Both the position numbers and the translations under genes were made by a program. A stretch of DNA of 64,000 bases from Ruegeria sp. R13_0 (lineage in GTDB: Bacteria; Pseudomonadota; Alphaproteobacteria; Rhodobacterales; Rhodobacteraceae), in assembly GCF_017743995.1 (NCBI RefSeq), contig NZ_JAGHRB010000002.1, forward strand, positions 1 to 64,000, read 5' to 3'. Below the pieces are notes generated by a model. That model searched no databases and was not told the origin of the DNA. It saw only the letters and a program-made list of their open reading frames with translations. The stretch's first letter is position 1. The number at the start of each line of letters is the position of its first letter. This document shows positions 1 to 10,707 of this stretch, one piece after another.

Positions 1-116
1 ACAAGGGCGACCATGACACCCTTACTGATCAGCGCAATCGGAACGCTGTTATTCTCATAAAAACCGCTATCCGCGGTCTTAATGTCCAAATCCGTAAACG
101 GTTCTTTAATCGACAT
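1..116 (-). CDS. Probable BCCT-family betaine/choline carrier, N-terminal fragment
   Basis: Reading leftward from an ATG at 116, an open frame runs off the window edge after about 38 residues. It begins MSIKEPFTDLDIKTADSGFY and enters a hydrophobic stretch (VPIALISKGVMVAL). A good ribosome site (GGAGGAA) lies just upstream of the start. The short hydrophilic lead followed by a first membrane segment fits the N-terminus of BCCT secondary carriers for betaine, choline or similar compounds. It lies 74 bases downstream of the reductase gene on the same strand, so co-transcription is likely, and import of betaine would fit the demethylation genes beside it. Only the first 38 residues are visible, so the family call rests on the N-terminal pattern and context. 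Confidence 0.5.
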   Translation of the reverse strand, partial: MSIKEPFTDLDIKTADSGFYENNSVPIALISKGVMVAL

Positions 117-190
117 CAATTTCCTCCCATTTTGCGTTTCTTATAGGCGTTTCGCACCGGAAAAACCCGGCTTGCTGTCAAGTTGTTTTC

Positions 191-1147
191 TTAGAGTGCC
201 AGGACCAGACGATCGGATTTCGCTCTGGATACACAGGTGCATAGAAAGCTGTTCGATGCTTGCTCCTCGGGTGTCAGTATGCCGTCCCGATGGTCCACCT
301 CACCTTCGACGACGTCCACCATGCACGACCCGCACAAACCTTCGGAGCAACCGAAATCCACGTGAACCCCGTTGGTTCTGAGGACGTCGAGAATAGTTTC
401 ATCCTTCGACACCTTGTAGACGGCTCCCGTCGACTGGACCTCGACTTCAAAGCTGTCATTGGGCGCATGTTCGATATCCGAGGCGGCTGCAAAACGCTCA
501 AAGTGAATGGCTCCACCGCGCAAAGCGCTGCCAGACTCGAGGACCGCGTTCAGCATCGGTTCCGGACCGCATGTGTAGACATCAGCGCCCATCGGCATGG
601 ATTGCATGACAGCGGTCAAATCGAACTGCCCGTCTGTGTCGTCGCAATGCAGATGGTACCACTCATCCAGACCCAAAGCGCGAAACTTGTCGTCCATCGC
701 GGCAAGGTCCTTGGATCGGACCAAGTAATAAACCCGGAAATCCTGACCCCGATTCAGCAGCTCACGCGCCATCGCGACCATCGGGGTGGCACCAATACCG
801 CCCGCGATAAGGGTCACGTGGCGATCATGGCTTTCAAGCTTGAAGTGGTTGCGCGGACCTCCGATGGCGACCTCGACCCCCTCTTGCAAGGCGTGCATGG
901 CCAGCGACCCTCCGCGACCACCATCCTCGCGCTTAACGGCGACGTTCAGGGTGCGACCGTCCTGGCTCCAACTCCAGAGCGAATACTGACGCACCAGATC
1001 GTCACCAAGGTGGATATCCACGTGCGCGCCGGGTTCAAGTCCGGTGAAACGTCCCTGTTCGATTTCAAAACAGAAATCCGAAGTGTCCGAGCTGAGTTCA
1101 GTTTTCCGGATCAGTCGCGCGTTCTGAGTGTTCATCGGGCTACTCAT
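191..1147 (-). CDS. gbcB: Ferredoxin-NAD(P)H reductase of a Rieske oxygenase, GbcB-like
   Basis: A 318-residue electron-transfer protein. The N-terminal two thirds form an FAD/NAD(P) reductase (flavin-site stretch RQYSLWS, nucleotide-side motif LIAGGIGATPM, and CGPEPML). The C-terminal 90 residues hold a plant-type 2Fe-2S domain with cysteines in FGCSEGLCGSCMVD and a last one in LCTCVSRA. This order (reductase first, ferredoxin last) is that of the vanillate demethylase reductase/GbcB family, which passes electrons from NAD(P)H to a Rieske oxygenase. The likely partner is the Rieske protein at 2401, beyond the intervening LysR gene. A later ATG at 1135 is possible; neither start has a strong ribosome site. 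Betaine as substrate is inferred from the neighbours; other Rieske systems use the same reductase type. Confidence 0.8.
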   Translation of the reverse strand: MSSPMNTQNARLIRKTELSSDTSDFCFEIEQGRFTGLEPGAHVDIHLGDDLVRQYSLWSWSQDGRTLNVAVKREDGGRGGSLAMHALQEGVEVAIGGPRNHFKLESHDRHVTLIAGGIGATPMVAMARELLNRGQDFRVYYLVRSKDLAAMDDKFRALGLDEWYHLHCDDTDGQFDLTAVMQSMPMGADVYTCGPEPMLNAVLESGSALRGGAIHFERFAAASDIEHAPNDSFEVEVQSTGAVYKVSKDETILDVLRTNGVHVDFGCSEGLCGSCMVDVVEGEVDHRDGILTPEEQASNSFLCTCVSRAKSDRLVLAL

Positions 1148-1390
1148 CTTATCTTGCGCCGAAAAAACCGCAGAAAGGCGGTCGTTGTGTCGGCCTTGGT
1201 GTTGACTACTACCTGGCTTGGGTCGGGGCGCGCCTCATAGGGACGGCAAAGTACTGCAATACCGCCCTTCGAGAAAGGCGGAACTTCATCGGGCGCAAAA
1301 CTGCAGAAAAAAAGATAGTTTTCAATTGCAATATTTTTCGCACTCAGGTGAAGGTAGCTCAATCAAAAACCTCAGAGCCACGTATCCCCC
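1148..1390. promoter_or_regulatory. Divergent promoter region between gbcB-like gene and LysR gene
   Basis: This 243-base gap separates two genes read away from each other and must hold both promoters. It is more AT-rich near the LysR side. The palindrome ATTGCAAT at 1325-1332 is the only short symmetric element I see, and it could be part of a LysR-type binding site (T-N11-A rule not verified). No hairpin terminator is visible. Confidence 0.4.
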
Positions 1391-2296
1391 ATGTCGCGAC
1401 GCCACTACAACCTTCCTCCGCTTGCCTCGCTTTCTACCTTCGAGGCTGCCGCCCGGCACCTCAGTTTCAAGGTCGCTGCAAGCGAATTGTCCGTCACGCC
1501 CGGCGCTGTCAGTCATCAGATCAAAGCACTGGAGACCGAGCTGGCATCCCCGCTTTTCATACGTAAACATCGCGGCGTTGAACTGACCGAGGATGGCGCC
1601 GCGCTGCTTGAGGCACTGGGAAGTTCTTTCCTGAAAATCTCGAAAATTCTTGAGCAGATTCGCAGTGGGGATTCCGACAATCATGTCACCGTGGGGTCCA
1701 CAACGGCGGTTGCCGCCTTGTGGCTTTCCCCGTCGGTCATTCGGTTTTGGCAGGACTATCCGCACGTAAAAGTGAACCAAATGGCCGAGGACACGTATTT
1801 CGCAGATCGTTCCGACGTGGACTTTTTCATTCGATACGGCAAAGACCCGAACGCCTCTCTGCCGCATACCACGTTGTACCGGGATATCCTGACACCCGTT
1901 TGCAGCCCCGAACTGGCGCAAGACCTCAAGGGGGCCAGCCTCAAGGACCTGACCGAACACCGTCTGATTCACCTTGCAACCAAACACAGCAACTGGACCA
2001 CATGGACAGACTGGTTTCAGGCGTTAGGGTTTAATGAGAGTATTCAGACACAGGCACGTGTCAGCAGTTATGCGCTGGCCCTGCAGGTCGCCAGAAAGGG
2101 CGCTGGCGTCGCCCTCGGCTGGAAGCGTCTGCTAAAACCTATGCTAGATTCCGGAAAACTTGTGGCTTTAGAGGCATTCAGCATACCTGCGCCGCATAAT
2201 TTCTATTTGGTTGAACGGGAAAACGACAGCCTGTCAGAAGGGGCACTGGCCTTGAAGGAATGGCTGCTGAATGAGCTACAGGAGAATTCAGTTTAG
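1391..2296 (+). CDS. LysR-family regulator, GcvA-like
   Basis: A 301-residue LysR-type transcription factor. The N-terminal winged helix-turn-helix is clear (LASLSTFEAAARHLSFKVAA, then ELSVTPGAVSHQIKALE), followed by the linker helix and a substrate-binding effector domain from about residue 90. The LPPLASLSTFEAAARH start resembles the GcvA branch of the family. It sits between the reductase gene (divergent) and the Rieske oxygenase gene (same strand, 104 bases downstream), so it probably controls both flanks of the betaine region. The effector is not known from sequence; betaine, dimethylglycine or another methylated amine are reasonable guesses. The start is the first ATG giving the complete helix-turn-helix; no strong ribosome site precedes it. 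Confidence 0.85.
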   Translation: MSRRHYNLPPLASLSTFEAAARHLSFKVAASELSVTPGAVSHQIKALETELASPLFIRKHRGVELTEDGAALLEALGSSFLKISKILEQIRSGDSDNHVTVGSTTAVAALWLSPSVIRFWQDYPHVKVNQMAEDTYFADRSDVDFFIRYGKDPNASLPHTTLYRDILTPVCSPELAQDLKGASLKDLTEHRLIHLATKHSNWTTWTDWFQALGFNESIQTQARVSSYALALQVARKGAGVALGWKRLLKPMLDSGKLVALEAFSIPAPHNFYLVERENDSLSEGALALKEWLLNELQENSV

Positions 2297-2400
2297 CTTC
2301 GCTCATCTAGCGGTTAGGATTTTTAGTATTGAATGCAGGGCCTCTGCGCTGCCAATGGGAGCCTAGAAAAACGCCAATTCAAAAGTCTTAGGAGTGACCG

Positions 2401-3558
2401 ATGAACAAGCATGCACCGCTTTCGTCTGTTCTGACCCCGGTAAACACAGCAAAGGGGCTGCCGAACGCGCATTATATCGACCCTGAAGTGTTCGCCGAGG
2501 AACGCGACTCGGTCCTGTTTGCGAACTGGTCCGGGATCGGCTTCGGCAAGGACATCCCCGAGGCAGGCGACGCCTATCCGATTGACTTCCTTGGCATGCC
2601 CTTGCTGATGGTCCGTGACCGCGACGGTCAGATTGGCGTATTCCAGAACACCTGCCGCCACCGTGGCATGATCTTGGTCGACAAGCCGCAGAAAATCCGC
2701 GGCGCGATCCGTTGCCCCTATCACAGCTGGTGCTACGGCCTGAACGGCGAGCTGCGCACTGCCCCTCATGTCGGCGGTCCCGGCCAGAACACCCACGAAG
2801 ATCTGGATTTCTCGGAACTGGGTCTGATCCGCATCCGGTCTTACGTCTGGCGCGACGTGATCTTTGTTAACGTCGACGGCAATGCCCCCGAGTTCGAAGA
2901 AGTTCACGGTGAGCTGATGGAGCGTTGGAAAGAGTTCGAACAGCCCATGTATCACGGCGGTGCAGGCGCGTCGGTCCGGCTTGAGCTGGATTCGAACTGG
3001 AAACTGGCGGTCGAAAACTTCTGCGAAAGCTACCACCTGCCCTGGGTTCACCCAGGTCTGAACAGCTATTCGCGTCTGGAAGACCACTACAACATCAACG
3101 AACTGGGCAAATACTCGGGTCAGGGCACCCTTGTCTATCGTCAATTCGAAGGGGAAGACGGCTCGAAACTGGCTGATTTTGATGGCCTGAGCGAGAAGTG
3201 GCACGAAGGCGCGGAGTATATCGTGGTCTACCCCAACACCCTTTTGGGCGTTCAGCGCGACCACGGTTTTGCCTTCATCATCGACCCGATCACTCACGAG
3301 CGGTCGAACGAGCGGATTGAGCTTTACTATGCTCAGAAACCAGAAGCCAGCCCCGAACATGAAGGTCTGCGCGCGCAAAACGCGGCGCTTTGGAAAACCG
3401 TGTTCGAAGAGGACGTCTTTGTGGTCGAAGGCATGCAGAAAGGCCGCCATGGCATCAAATTTGACGGTGGTCGCTTCTCACCCGCAATGGACGGCCCCAC
3501 CCATTGCTTCCACCATTGGGTTGCAACGCAGATCGAAAAGGCACGCGCGGAGGCATGA
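2401..3558 (+). CDS. gbcA: Rieske non-heme iron oxygenase, GbcA-like (glycine betaine demethylase)
   Basis: A 385-residue oxygenase large subunit. The Rieske 2Fe-2S site is C85-x-H87 and C105-x2-H108 (NTCRHRGM and RCPYHSWCYG). The mononuclear iron site lies in VENFCESYHLPWVHP, giving the conserved E, H and H ligands. In GbcA enzymes this centre removes one methyl of glycine betaine as formaldehyde, giving dimethylglycine. The start is supported by AGGAGTGACCG just upstream. The stop overlaps the start of the aldehyde dehydrogenase gene (ATGA), so translation is coupled. The reductase partner is at 191-1147. Substrate is inferred from family and from the dimethylglycine dehydrogenase-like gene at 5444; stachydrine or carnitine demethylases are related alternatives. 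Confidence 0.8.
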   Translation: MNKHAPLSSVLTPVNTAKGLPNAHYIDPEVFAEERDSVLFANWSGIGFGKDIPEAGDAYPIDFLGMPLLMVRDRDGQIGVFQNTCRHRGMILVDKPQKIRGAIRCPYHSWCYGLNGELRTAPHVGGPGQNTHEDLDFSELGLIRIRSYVWRDVIFVNVDGNAPEFEEVHGELMERWKEFEQPMYHGGAGASVRLELDSNWKLAVENFCESYHLPWVHPGLNSYSRLEDHYNINELGKYSGQGTLVYRQFEGEDGSKLADFDGLSEKWHEGAEYIVVYPNTLLGVQRDHGFAFIIDPITHERSNERIELYYAQKPEASPEHEGLRAQNAALWKTVFEEDVFVVEGMQKGRHGIKFDGGRFSPAMDGPTHCFHHWVATQIEKARAEA

Positions 3559-5006
3559 CCACTTTTCTGAACGACGGCTTGGCCAAGAATTTCCTGGCCG
3601 GGTCGTGGGTGGAGGGCGACAAGGGCGCCTCCATCGCGGTGGAAGATCCCGGCAATCAGGATCACGTGGCGAACTGCGCGCAAGCCGGTGAGGAATCGTT
3701 GGCTCAGGCACTCGAAGCCGCACGCGCATCATTCGATCGCGGTGATCTGGCAGACATGAATCCGGCCGAGCGTGGCCGCCTGCTGATCCGCATCGCGCAG
3801 GAAATCCGCAACCTCGCGGATGAAGGGGCAGAGTTGCTTTGCCGTGAAAGCGGCAAAACGCTGGACGCGGCTCGGGATGAGTTCATCGAGGCGGCTCAAT
3901 ATTTTGAATATTACGGCGGCGTCGCGGACAAGATCGAGGGCAAGTCGATCCCGCTGGGCCCCGATTATGCTGATTTCACCGTATTCGAACCCTACGGCGT
4001 GTCGGCGCAGATCGTGCCGTGGAACTTCCCTGTTTCGATCGCCGGTCGTTCGCTCGCACCGTCTATGGCGGCGGGAAACTCGACCATCATCAAATCGCCC
4101 GAGCTGGACCCGCTTGCGCTGGCGATGCTGGGTGTTGCGCTGGAACGCGCCGAGGTGCCTGCCGGTGCGGTATCGATCCTGAACGGGATCGGCTCTGATC
4201 TGGGCGCGAAACTTGTGGCAAGCTCGCAGGTGGATCAGATCGTCTTCACCGGATCGGTGCCGACCGGCCAGCATATCCTGCGCTCAGCTGCCGACAATGT
4301 GGTGCCGTCGCTGATGGAGCTGGGCGGCAAATCCGCAGCTGTGGCCTTTGACGACGCGGATCTGGATACGCTGATGTCCAGCCTTCAAAGCGGTATTTTC
4401 TACAATGCCGGTCAAGTCTGCTCTGCCATGGCCCGCGTGTTGGTGCATCGCTCGATCTACGATCAGGCCGTTGAACGTGCGGCTGCGCTGGCCAATGGCC
4501 TAAGCGTCGGCCACGGGCTCGAGAACCCTGATCACACTCCGGTCGTGTCCAGCCTGCAGCTGCAGCGCGTGGAAGAGATCACCTCGACCGCCCGTCAGGA
4601 CGGTGCGCGGGTCGCAGCCGGTGGCGCGCGACTGGATCGCAAAGGGTATTTCATGGCCCCTACCATTCTGGCTGACGTCGACCCCGCCAGCCGCATCGCG
4701 CAGGAGGAGGTCTTTGGCCCCGTCACCTGCTTCACGCCCTTCGATACCGAAGAGGAAGCCGTCGCCATGGCCAATGGCACCGAATTCGGGTTGGTTGCAG
4801 GCATCTTCACGCGCGATCTCGCCCGCGCCCATCGGGTGGCGCGCAAATTGCGGGCGGGTCAGTTTTTTGTCAACGAATGGTTCGCCGGAGGTGTCTCGAC
4901 CCCGTTCGGTGGCGTCGGCAAATCCGGCTTCGGTCGCGAAAAGGGGCTTGAGGCGCTCTACAACTATGTTCGCACCAAAAACATCGCCATTTCGCTAAAG
5001 GGATAG
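3555..5006 (+). CDS. NAD(P)-dependent aldehyde dehydrogenase
   Basis: A 483-residue aldehyde dehydrogenase of standard length. Visible motifs are VPWNFPVSIAGRSLAPSMAAG (oxyanion and cofactor region, here cut to its core), FTGSVPTGQ (nucleotide binding), ELGGKSAAV (general-base Glu) and FYNAGQVCSA (catalytic Cys). The start at 3555 is chosen because it overlaps the stop of the Rieske gene as ATGA; an earlier in-frame ATG at 3504 lies inside that gene. The protein is close in form to betaine aldehyde or gamma-aminobutyraldehyde dehydrogenases. In this operon it may oxidise betaine aldehyde to betaine, or an aldehyde from a related methylated compound. The precise substrate cannot be told from sequence. 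Confidence 0.85.
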   Translation: MTTFLNDGLAKNFLAGSWVEGDKGASIAVEDPGNQDHVANCAQAGEESLAQALEAARASFDRGDLADMNPAERGRLLIRIAQEIRNLADEGAELLCRESGKTLDAARDEFIEAAQYFEYYGGVADKIEGKSIPLGPDYADFTVFEPYGVSAQIVPWNFPVSIAGRSLAPSMAAGNSTIIKSPELDPLALAMLGVALERAEVPAGAVSILNGIGSDLGAKLVASSQVDQIVFTGSVPTGQHILRSAADNVVPSLMELGGKSAAVAFDDADLDTLMSSLQSGIFYNAGQVCSAMARVLVHRSIYDQAVERAAALANGLSVGHGLENPDHTPVVSSLQLQRVEEITSTARQDGARVAAGGARLDRKGYFMAPTILADVDPASRIAQEEVFGPVTCFTPFDTEEEAVAMANGTEFGLVAGIFTRDLARAHRVARKLRAGQFFVNEWFAGGVSTPFGGVGKSGFGREKGLEALYNYVRTKNIAISLKG

Positions 5007-5008
5007 CC

Positions 5009-5248
5009 ATGGATCGCGAAGCCTTAGACCGTGAACTGCTGGAGGCGCATGCCAATTGCGACCAAGAGGCTCTTGTGCGCCTGTATACGATTGCCGCCGA
5101 CGAACGAGAGCTGGCCCAGGACACTGATGCCGCCTGTTTCTATCTAACCCACGCTTTCGTCTTTGCACTGGAATCCGGCCACCCAGAGGCAAGCAATCTG
5201 AACAAACGGCTGGCTGATTATGGCCGCGCCCACAGACTGGAGTTCTGA
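5009..5248 (+). CDS. Small acidic hypothetical protein in betaine operon
   Basis: A 79-residue soluble protein starting two bases after the aldehyde dehydrogenase stop, so it is very likely co-translated. It is rich in Glu, Asp, Ala and Leu and looks wholly helical (DREALDRELLEAHANCDQEA, then YTIAADERELAQDTDAACFY), with a TPR/HAT-like spacing of small and aromatic residues. No signal peptide, metal motif or membrane segment is visible. I do not recognise a named family. Position suggests an accessory role in betaine catabolism, for example binding one of the neighbouring enzymes, but that is inference only. Confidence 0.7.
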   Translation: MDREALDRELLEAHANCDQEALVRLYTIAADERELAQDTDAACFYLTHAFVFALESGHPEASNLNKRLADYGRAHRLEF

Positions 5249-5443
5249 GCAATGTCGGCAAAGTCTAAGTGAATCTGTACGCGGCACCCGGCGGTGCCCC
5301 GTATCCCCAAGAAGTGAATGCAGGCTGCATCTCTGGTCAAACAGGGTTCTCAGTTGACGCGTTTAGAACAGTTATGGGTCTGAATCGACATATTCTTAAC
5401 GAAAGACCGGTTCTGACATCACACAGCAAATCAGGAAGATGAA
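5249..5443 (+). promoter_or_regulatory. Leader region of the GcvT-family gene with a small hairpin
   Basis: This 195-base gap precedes the GcvT-family gene. A perfect GGCACC/GGTGCC hairpin with a 4-base loop lies at 5283-5298; it has no T run and may be a weak end of the upstream operon or a leader structure. A -35-like TTGACG occurs at 5354-5359 but no convincing -10 at the right spacing was found. I looked for a glycine riboswitch and did not see its core. Confidence 0.35.
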
Positions 5444-7864
5444 ATGCGCGAAGAAGCACAGGCGGTAGTAATCGGCGGCGGGGTGATCGGTTGCTCGATC
5501 CTCTACCATTTGGCCAAATTGGGATGGTCCGATGTGGTCCTGCTGGAGCGGGATGAGCTGACCTCTGGCTCAACCTGGCATGCGGCAGCCAACATCCACG
5601 GTCTGCATGACAGCACCAATATCAGCCGCATCCAGCACTATACGATGAACCTCTATAACTCGCTGGAGGAAGAAACCGGCCAAAGCTGCGGTGTCTTCCA
5701 GCCCGGCTCGCTGTATCTGGCTCAGACCGAAGAGCGGGAACACCAACTCAAGCTGCAGGCGGCCAAAGCCAAGCTTTATGGCATGAACTTCTATGAGATC
5801 AGCATTGAAGAGGCGCAGAAGCTGAACCCGCTGGTCAATTACGAAGGCATCCGTTGCGTGATGTTCGAACCCGATGGCGGCAATGTTGACCCGTCGGGCG
5901 TGACCAACGCCTATGCGGTCGGTGCCCGCCAGCGCGGGGCCGAGATTCATCGTTTCACCCCTGTCACCGCGACTGAGCAGCAGGAAGACGGCACTTGGAT
6001 CGTGAAGACCCCCAAAGGTGACATCAAAACGCCTTGGGTCGTGAATGCTGCAGGCCTCTGGGGTCGCGAAGTCGCCAAGCTGGCTGGCATCGAGTTGCCG
6101 CTGCAGCCCACCGAACACCAGTATTTCGTGACCGAGGCGATGACTGACGTCGAAGGCCACGGCACCCGCCTGCCCTCGGTCTCGGACCGCGATGGCGAGT
6201 ATTATCTGCGTCAGGAAGGCAACGGACTGCTCGTAGGGGCCTATGAAAGGGACATGAAATTCTGGGCCGAGGAAGGCACTCCGCTGGACTTCGCCCATGA
6301 CCTGTTCCCCGACGATCTGGAGCGGATCGAAGAAAACATGATGAACGCGATCGAACGCCTGCCCGCCGTGGCTGAGGCCGGGATCAAGCGTGTTATAAAC
6401 GGCCCGATGATCTGGTCGCCGGACTCCAACGTGCTGATGGGGCCGGTGCCCGAGGTGGATGGCTATTTCTGCTGCAACGGCATCATCCCCGGCTTCTCGC
6501 AATCGGGTGGCATGGGCCTGATGGCGGCGCAGTGGATCATCGAAGGTGAAACCCAATACGACATGTTCGCGTGGGACATGGCGCGCTTTGACACCTGGGC
6601 CACCAAGGAATTCACCAAAGCCAAGGTGCAGGATCAATACGCGCACCGCTTTGCCATCCACTTCCCGAACGAGGAACGCAGCGCCGGCCGCCCGGCCCGC
6701 GTGCGCCCGATCTATGAAACCCAAAAGGCCATGGGCGCCGTCTTTGGCCTGAACGTCGGCTGGGAACACCCGCTGTGGTTCGCAGACGCGCCGGGCACCG
6801 TGGACACCAACGGCTTCACCCGTCAGAACTGGTGGGCCCCGGTAGGCGAAGAATGCAAGATGCTGCGCGAGCGTGCGGGGATCATCGACATCTCGAACTT
6901 CGCCAAATATATCTGCAAAGGCCCCGGCGCTGCGGATTGGTTGAATGCGGTCTTCGCCAACAACATGCCCAAGGCGATCGGTCGGTCTTGCCTGACCCCG
7001 CTGATCTCAAAACGCGGTGGCATTGCCGGGGACTTCACCGTTACGCGCGTGGCCGAGGATGAGTTCTGGGTCATTGGATCGGGCATGGCGGAACGCTATC
7101 ACAAGCGCTTCTTCAAGCAGGTCCCTCTGCCGGAAGGCACCACCTTCGAAAGTCACACCGAAGCAATGTGCGGCTTCAACGTGGCCGGCCCAAAATCGCG
7201 TGAGATCCTGCAGCGGCTGACCAACACGTCGCTGGCGAATGAGGATTTCCCCTTCATGCGCTCGGCCAGGATCGAGCTGGCAGGCGTTGAGCTTCTGGCC
7301 CTGCGTGTCTCCTTCACCGGCGATCTGGGGTGGGAGCTGCACTGCAAGACCGAAGACCAGGCGCGCCTTTACGAAGCTCTGCTTGAGGCGGGCAAAGAAT
7401 TCGGCGCAGGACCTGTTGGCAGCCGTGCCCTGATGTCGATGCGCGTGGAAAAGGGCTATGGCTCCTGGAGCCGCGAATACAGCCCCGAATACTGGCCGCA
7501 TGAGGTGGGTCTGGATCGTTTGTGCAAATTCGAGAAGGACTTCCTCAACAAAGATGCCGCCCAGAAAGTGCTGGAAAACCCTGCGCGTGAACAGCTTGTC
7601 CTGCTGCATCTGGATGAGGCCGACGTGACGGCCTCCAACGCGGATGCTACCGGTGGTGAGCCGATCTTCAAGGACGGCGAAGGCATCGGTCGGGTCACTT
7701 CGGGCACCTATGGCTATACCGTGGGTATGTCGCTGGCCTTGGGCTACGTCAAAAACGCCCAACCCGGAGACGAGGTTGAAGTGATGGTTCTGGGCCAACC
7801 TCACAAAGCCACCATCCTGCATGAGCCGCCCTTTGATGCTGCGGGCAAAGTCCTGCGGGGCTAA
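5444..7864 (+). CDS. GcvT-family FAD-dependent oxidoreductase, dimethylglycine/sarcosine dehydrogenase-like
   Basis: An 806-residue two-part enzyme. Residues 5-50 form a DAO-type FAD site (VVIGGGVIGCSILYHL and LLERDELTSGSTWHAA, where the His is the usual site of covalent flavin in this family). From about residue 430 there is an aminomethyltransferase (GcvT) domain that binds tetrahydrofolate, ending in a barrel domain. Such enzymes remove a methyl from dimethylglycine or sarcosine and pass it to tetrahydrofolate as 5,10-methylene-THF. The length matches dimethylglycine dehydrogenases. It follows the Rieske demethylase operon by 195 bases and would take the next step after betaine is demethylated. 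Two rho-independent terminators follow the stop. Which methylated glycine it prefers cannot be read from sequence. Confidence 0.82.
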   Translation: MREEAQAVVIGGGVIGCSILYHLAKLGWSDVVLLERDELTSGSTWHAAANIHGLHDSTNISRIQHYTMNLYNSLEEETGQSCGVFQPGSLYLAQTEEREHQLKLQAAKAKLYGMNFYEISIEEAQKLNPLVNYEGIRCVMFEPDGGNVDPSGVTNAYAVGARQRGAEIHRFTPVTATEQQEDGTWIVKTPKGDIKTPWVVNAAGLWGREVAKLAGIELPLQPTEHQYFVTEAMTDVEGHGTRLPSVSDRDGEYYLRQEGNGLLVGAYERDMKFWAEEGTPLDFAHDLFPDDLERIEENMMNAIERLPAVAEAGIKRVINGPMIWSPDSNVLMGPVPEVDGYFCCNGIIPGFSQSGGMGLMAAQWIIEGETQYDMFAWDMARFDTWATKEFTKAKVQDQYAHRFAIHFPNEERSAGRPARVRPIYETQKAMGAVFGLNVGWEHPLWFADAPGTVDTNGFTRQNWWAPVGEECKMLRERAGIIDISNFAKYICKGPGAADWLNAVFANNMPKAIGRSCLTPLISKRGGIAGDFTVTRVAEDEFWVIGSGMAERYHKRFFKQVPLPEGTTFESHTEAMCGFNVAGPKSREILQRLTNTSLANEDFPFMRSARIELAGVELLALRVSFTGDLGWELHCKTEDQARLYEALLEAGKEFGAGPVGSRALMSMRVEKGYGSWSREYSPEYWPHEVGLDRLCKFEKDFLNKDAAQKVLENPAREQLVLLHLDEADVTASNADATGGEPIFKDGEGIGRVTSGTYGYTVGMSLALGYVKNAQPGDEVEVMVLGQPHKATILHEPPFDAAGKVLRG

Positions 7865-7883
7865 ACGTAGAACAATCATGTTT

Positions 7884-7912
7884 AAGCCAGTCCTTCGCGG
7901 GGCTGGCTTTTT
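7884..7912 (+). terminator. Rho-independent terminator after GcvT-family gene
   Basis: Stem AAGCCAG (7884-7890) pairs with CTGGCTT (7903-7909), extended inward by three further pairs, and is followed by TTT. It lies 20 bases after the stop of the gene at 5444. Confidence 0.8.
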
Positions 7913-7990
7913 CATTTCTGCATTAAAGTCGCGTGGCACCGCAAAGGCGCGTTCGATCCAGCTAAGCGCGAGTAGATTTCAGACAAACAA

Positions 7991-8022
7991 ATGGCCAGCA
8001 CCCCAAATGCTGGCCATTTTTT
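7991..8022. terminator. Strong terminator, possibly bidirectional
   Basis: A perfect 10-bp stem, ATGGCCAGCA (7991-8000) with TGCTGGCCAT (8008-8017), 7-base loop, followed by a T run to 8022. The left flank is A-rich (ACAAACAA), so it could also work on the minus strand. It backs up the first terminator. The rest of 7865-8241, the longest gene-free stretch in the window, shows no gene that I can support. Confidence 0.8.
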
Positions 8023-8210
8023 GAGTGAGTGATAGGCCCGAAGGCCTCACCGGTGAATCTCTTGTCTTGGACAAGTTATCAAGCGGGGAAGGATCGGTGT
8101 ATTGGGGGAATCCCGTAGATCATGCAATTTTAATCATATCTTGCGGGCAAAGTTTCGCAACAGTTTGAAGCGAAAGGAAAAACTGGTCGGGCTTCCGCAC
8201 CAGTGGGAAA

Positions 8211-8235
8211 GACCCGCGCCACTAAGGCGCGGGTC
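8211..8235 (-). terminator. Terminator of the isocitrate dehydrogenase gene
   Basis: A perfect 10-bp stem, GACCCGCGCC (8211-8220) with GGCGCGGGTC (8226-8235), 5-base loop. Read on the minus strand it is followed by TTTCCC and lies 6 bases after the icd stop codon. Confidence 0.75.
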
Positions 8236-8241
8236 GTTTTC

Positions 8242-10455
<2,214 letters not shown>

Positions 10456-10533
10456 ATTCTTTCACCTTTTTTAAGCCTTTAAGGGGCAATCGCTGCAAGA
10501 GTTTGGGCCGCTTTATTGCGGCGCGGGAGGGGC

Positions 10534-10707
10534 GTGAATGACATAGCACCCCTGAGTGACTCTGATTTGACAGGGCTTCCCTTAAATCAGGTTTGCGTTG
10601 GGATCAATCGTCTACTGGGGGCGCAAATTGCCACGGTTGAGGAAAAACACGCCGATGGGCCTGTGATTGCGCGCCTTTCAGCGCCCGACGCCCCAGGTAT
10701 CACTTAG
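10534..10707 (+). CDS. Possible small hypothetical protein (GTG start)
   Basis: An open frame of 57 codons starting [20 protein letters not shown], with a GGGAGG ribosome site 4 bases before the GTG. Residue use looks protein-like (mixed hydrophobic and acidic, no low-complexity runs), but third-position bases are not strongly biased to G or C as in the neighbouring genes. Its last 30 bases overlap the 3' end of the convergent racemase-family gene. I recognise no family. It may be a real small gene, a gene remnant or chance. Confidence 0.3.
   Translation: MNDIAPLSDSDLTGLPLNQVCVGINRLLGAQIATVEEKHADGPVIARLSAPDAPGIT

Noticed and set aside
2323-3450. A 375-codon minus-strand frame opposite the Rieske oxygenase gene
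   Set aside because: Shadow frame; the plus-strand gene has intact Rieske and iron-site motifs.
5249-5443. Possible glycine riboswitch before the GcvT-family gene
   Set aside because: The gap has a small hairpin but not the conserved cores of a glycine riboswitch.
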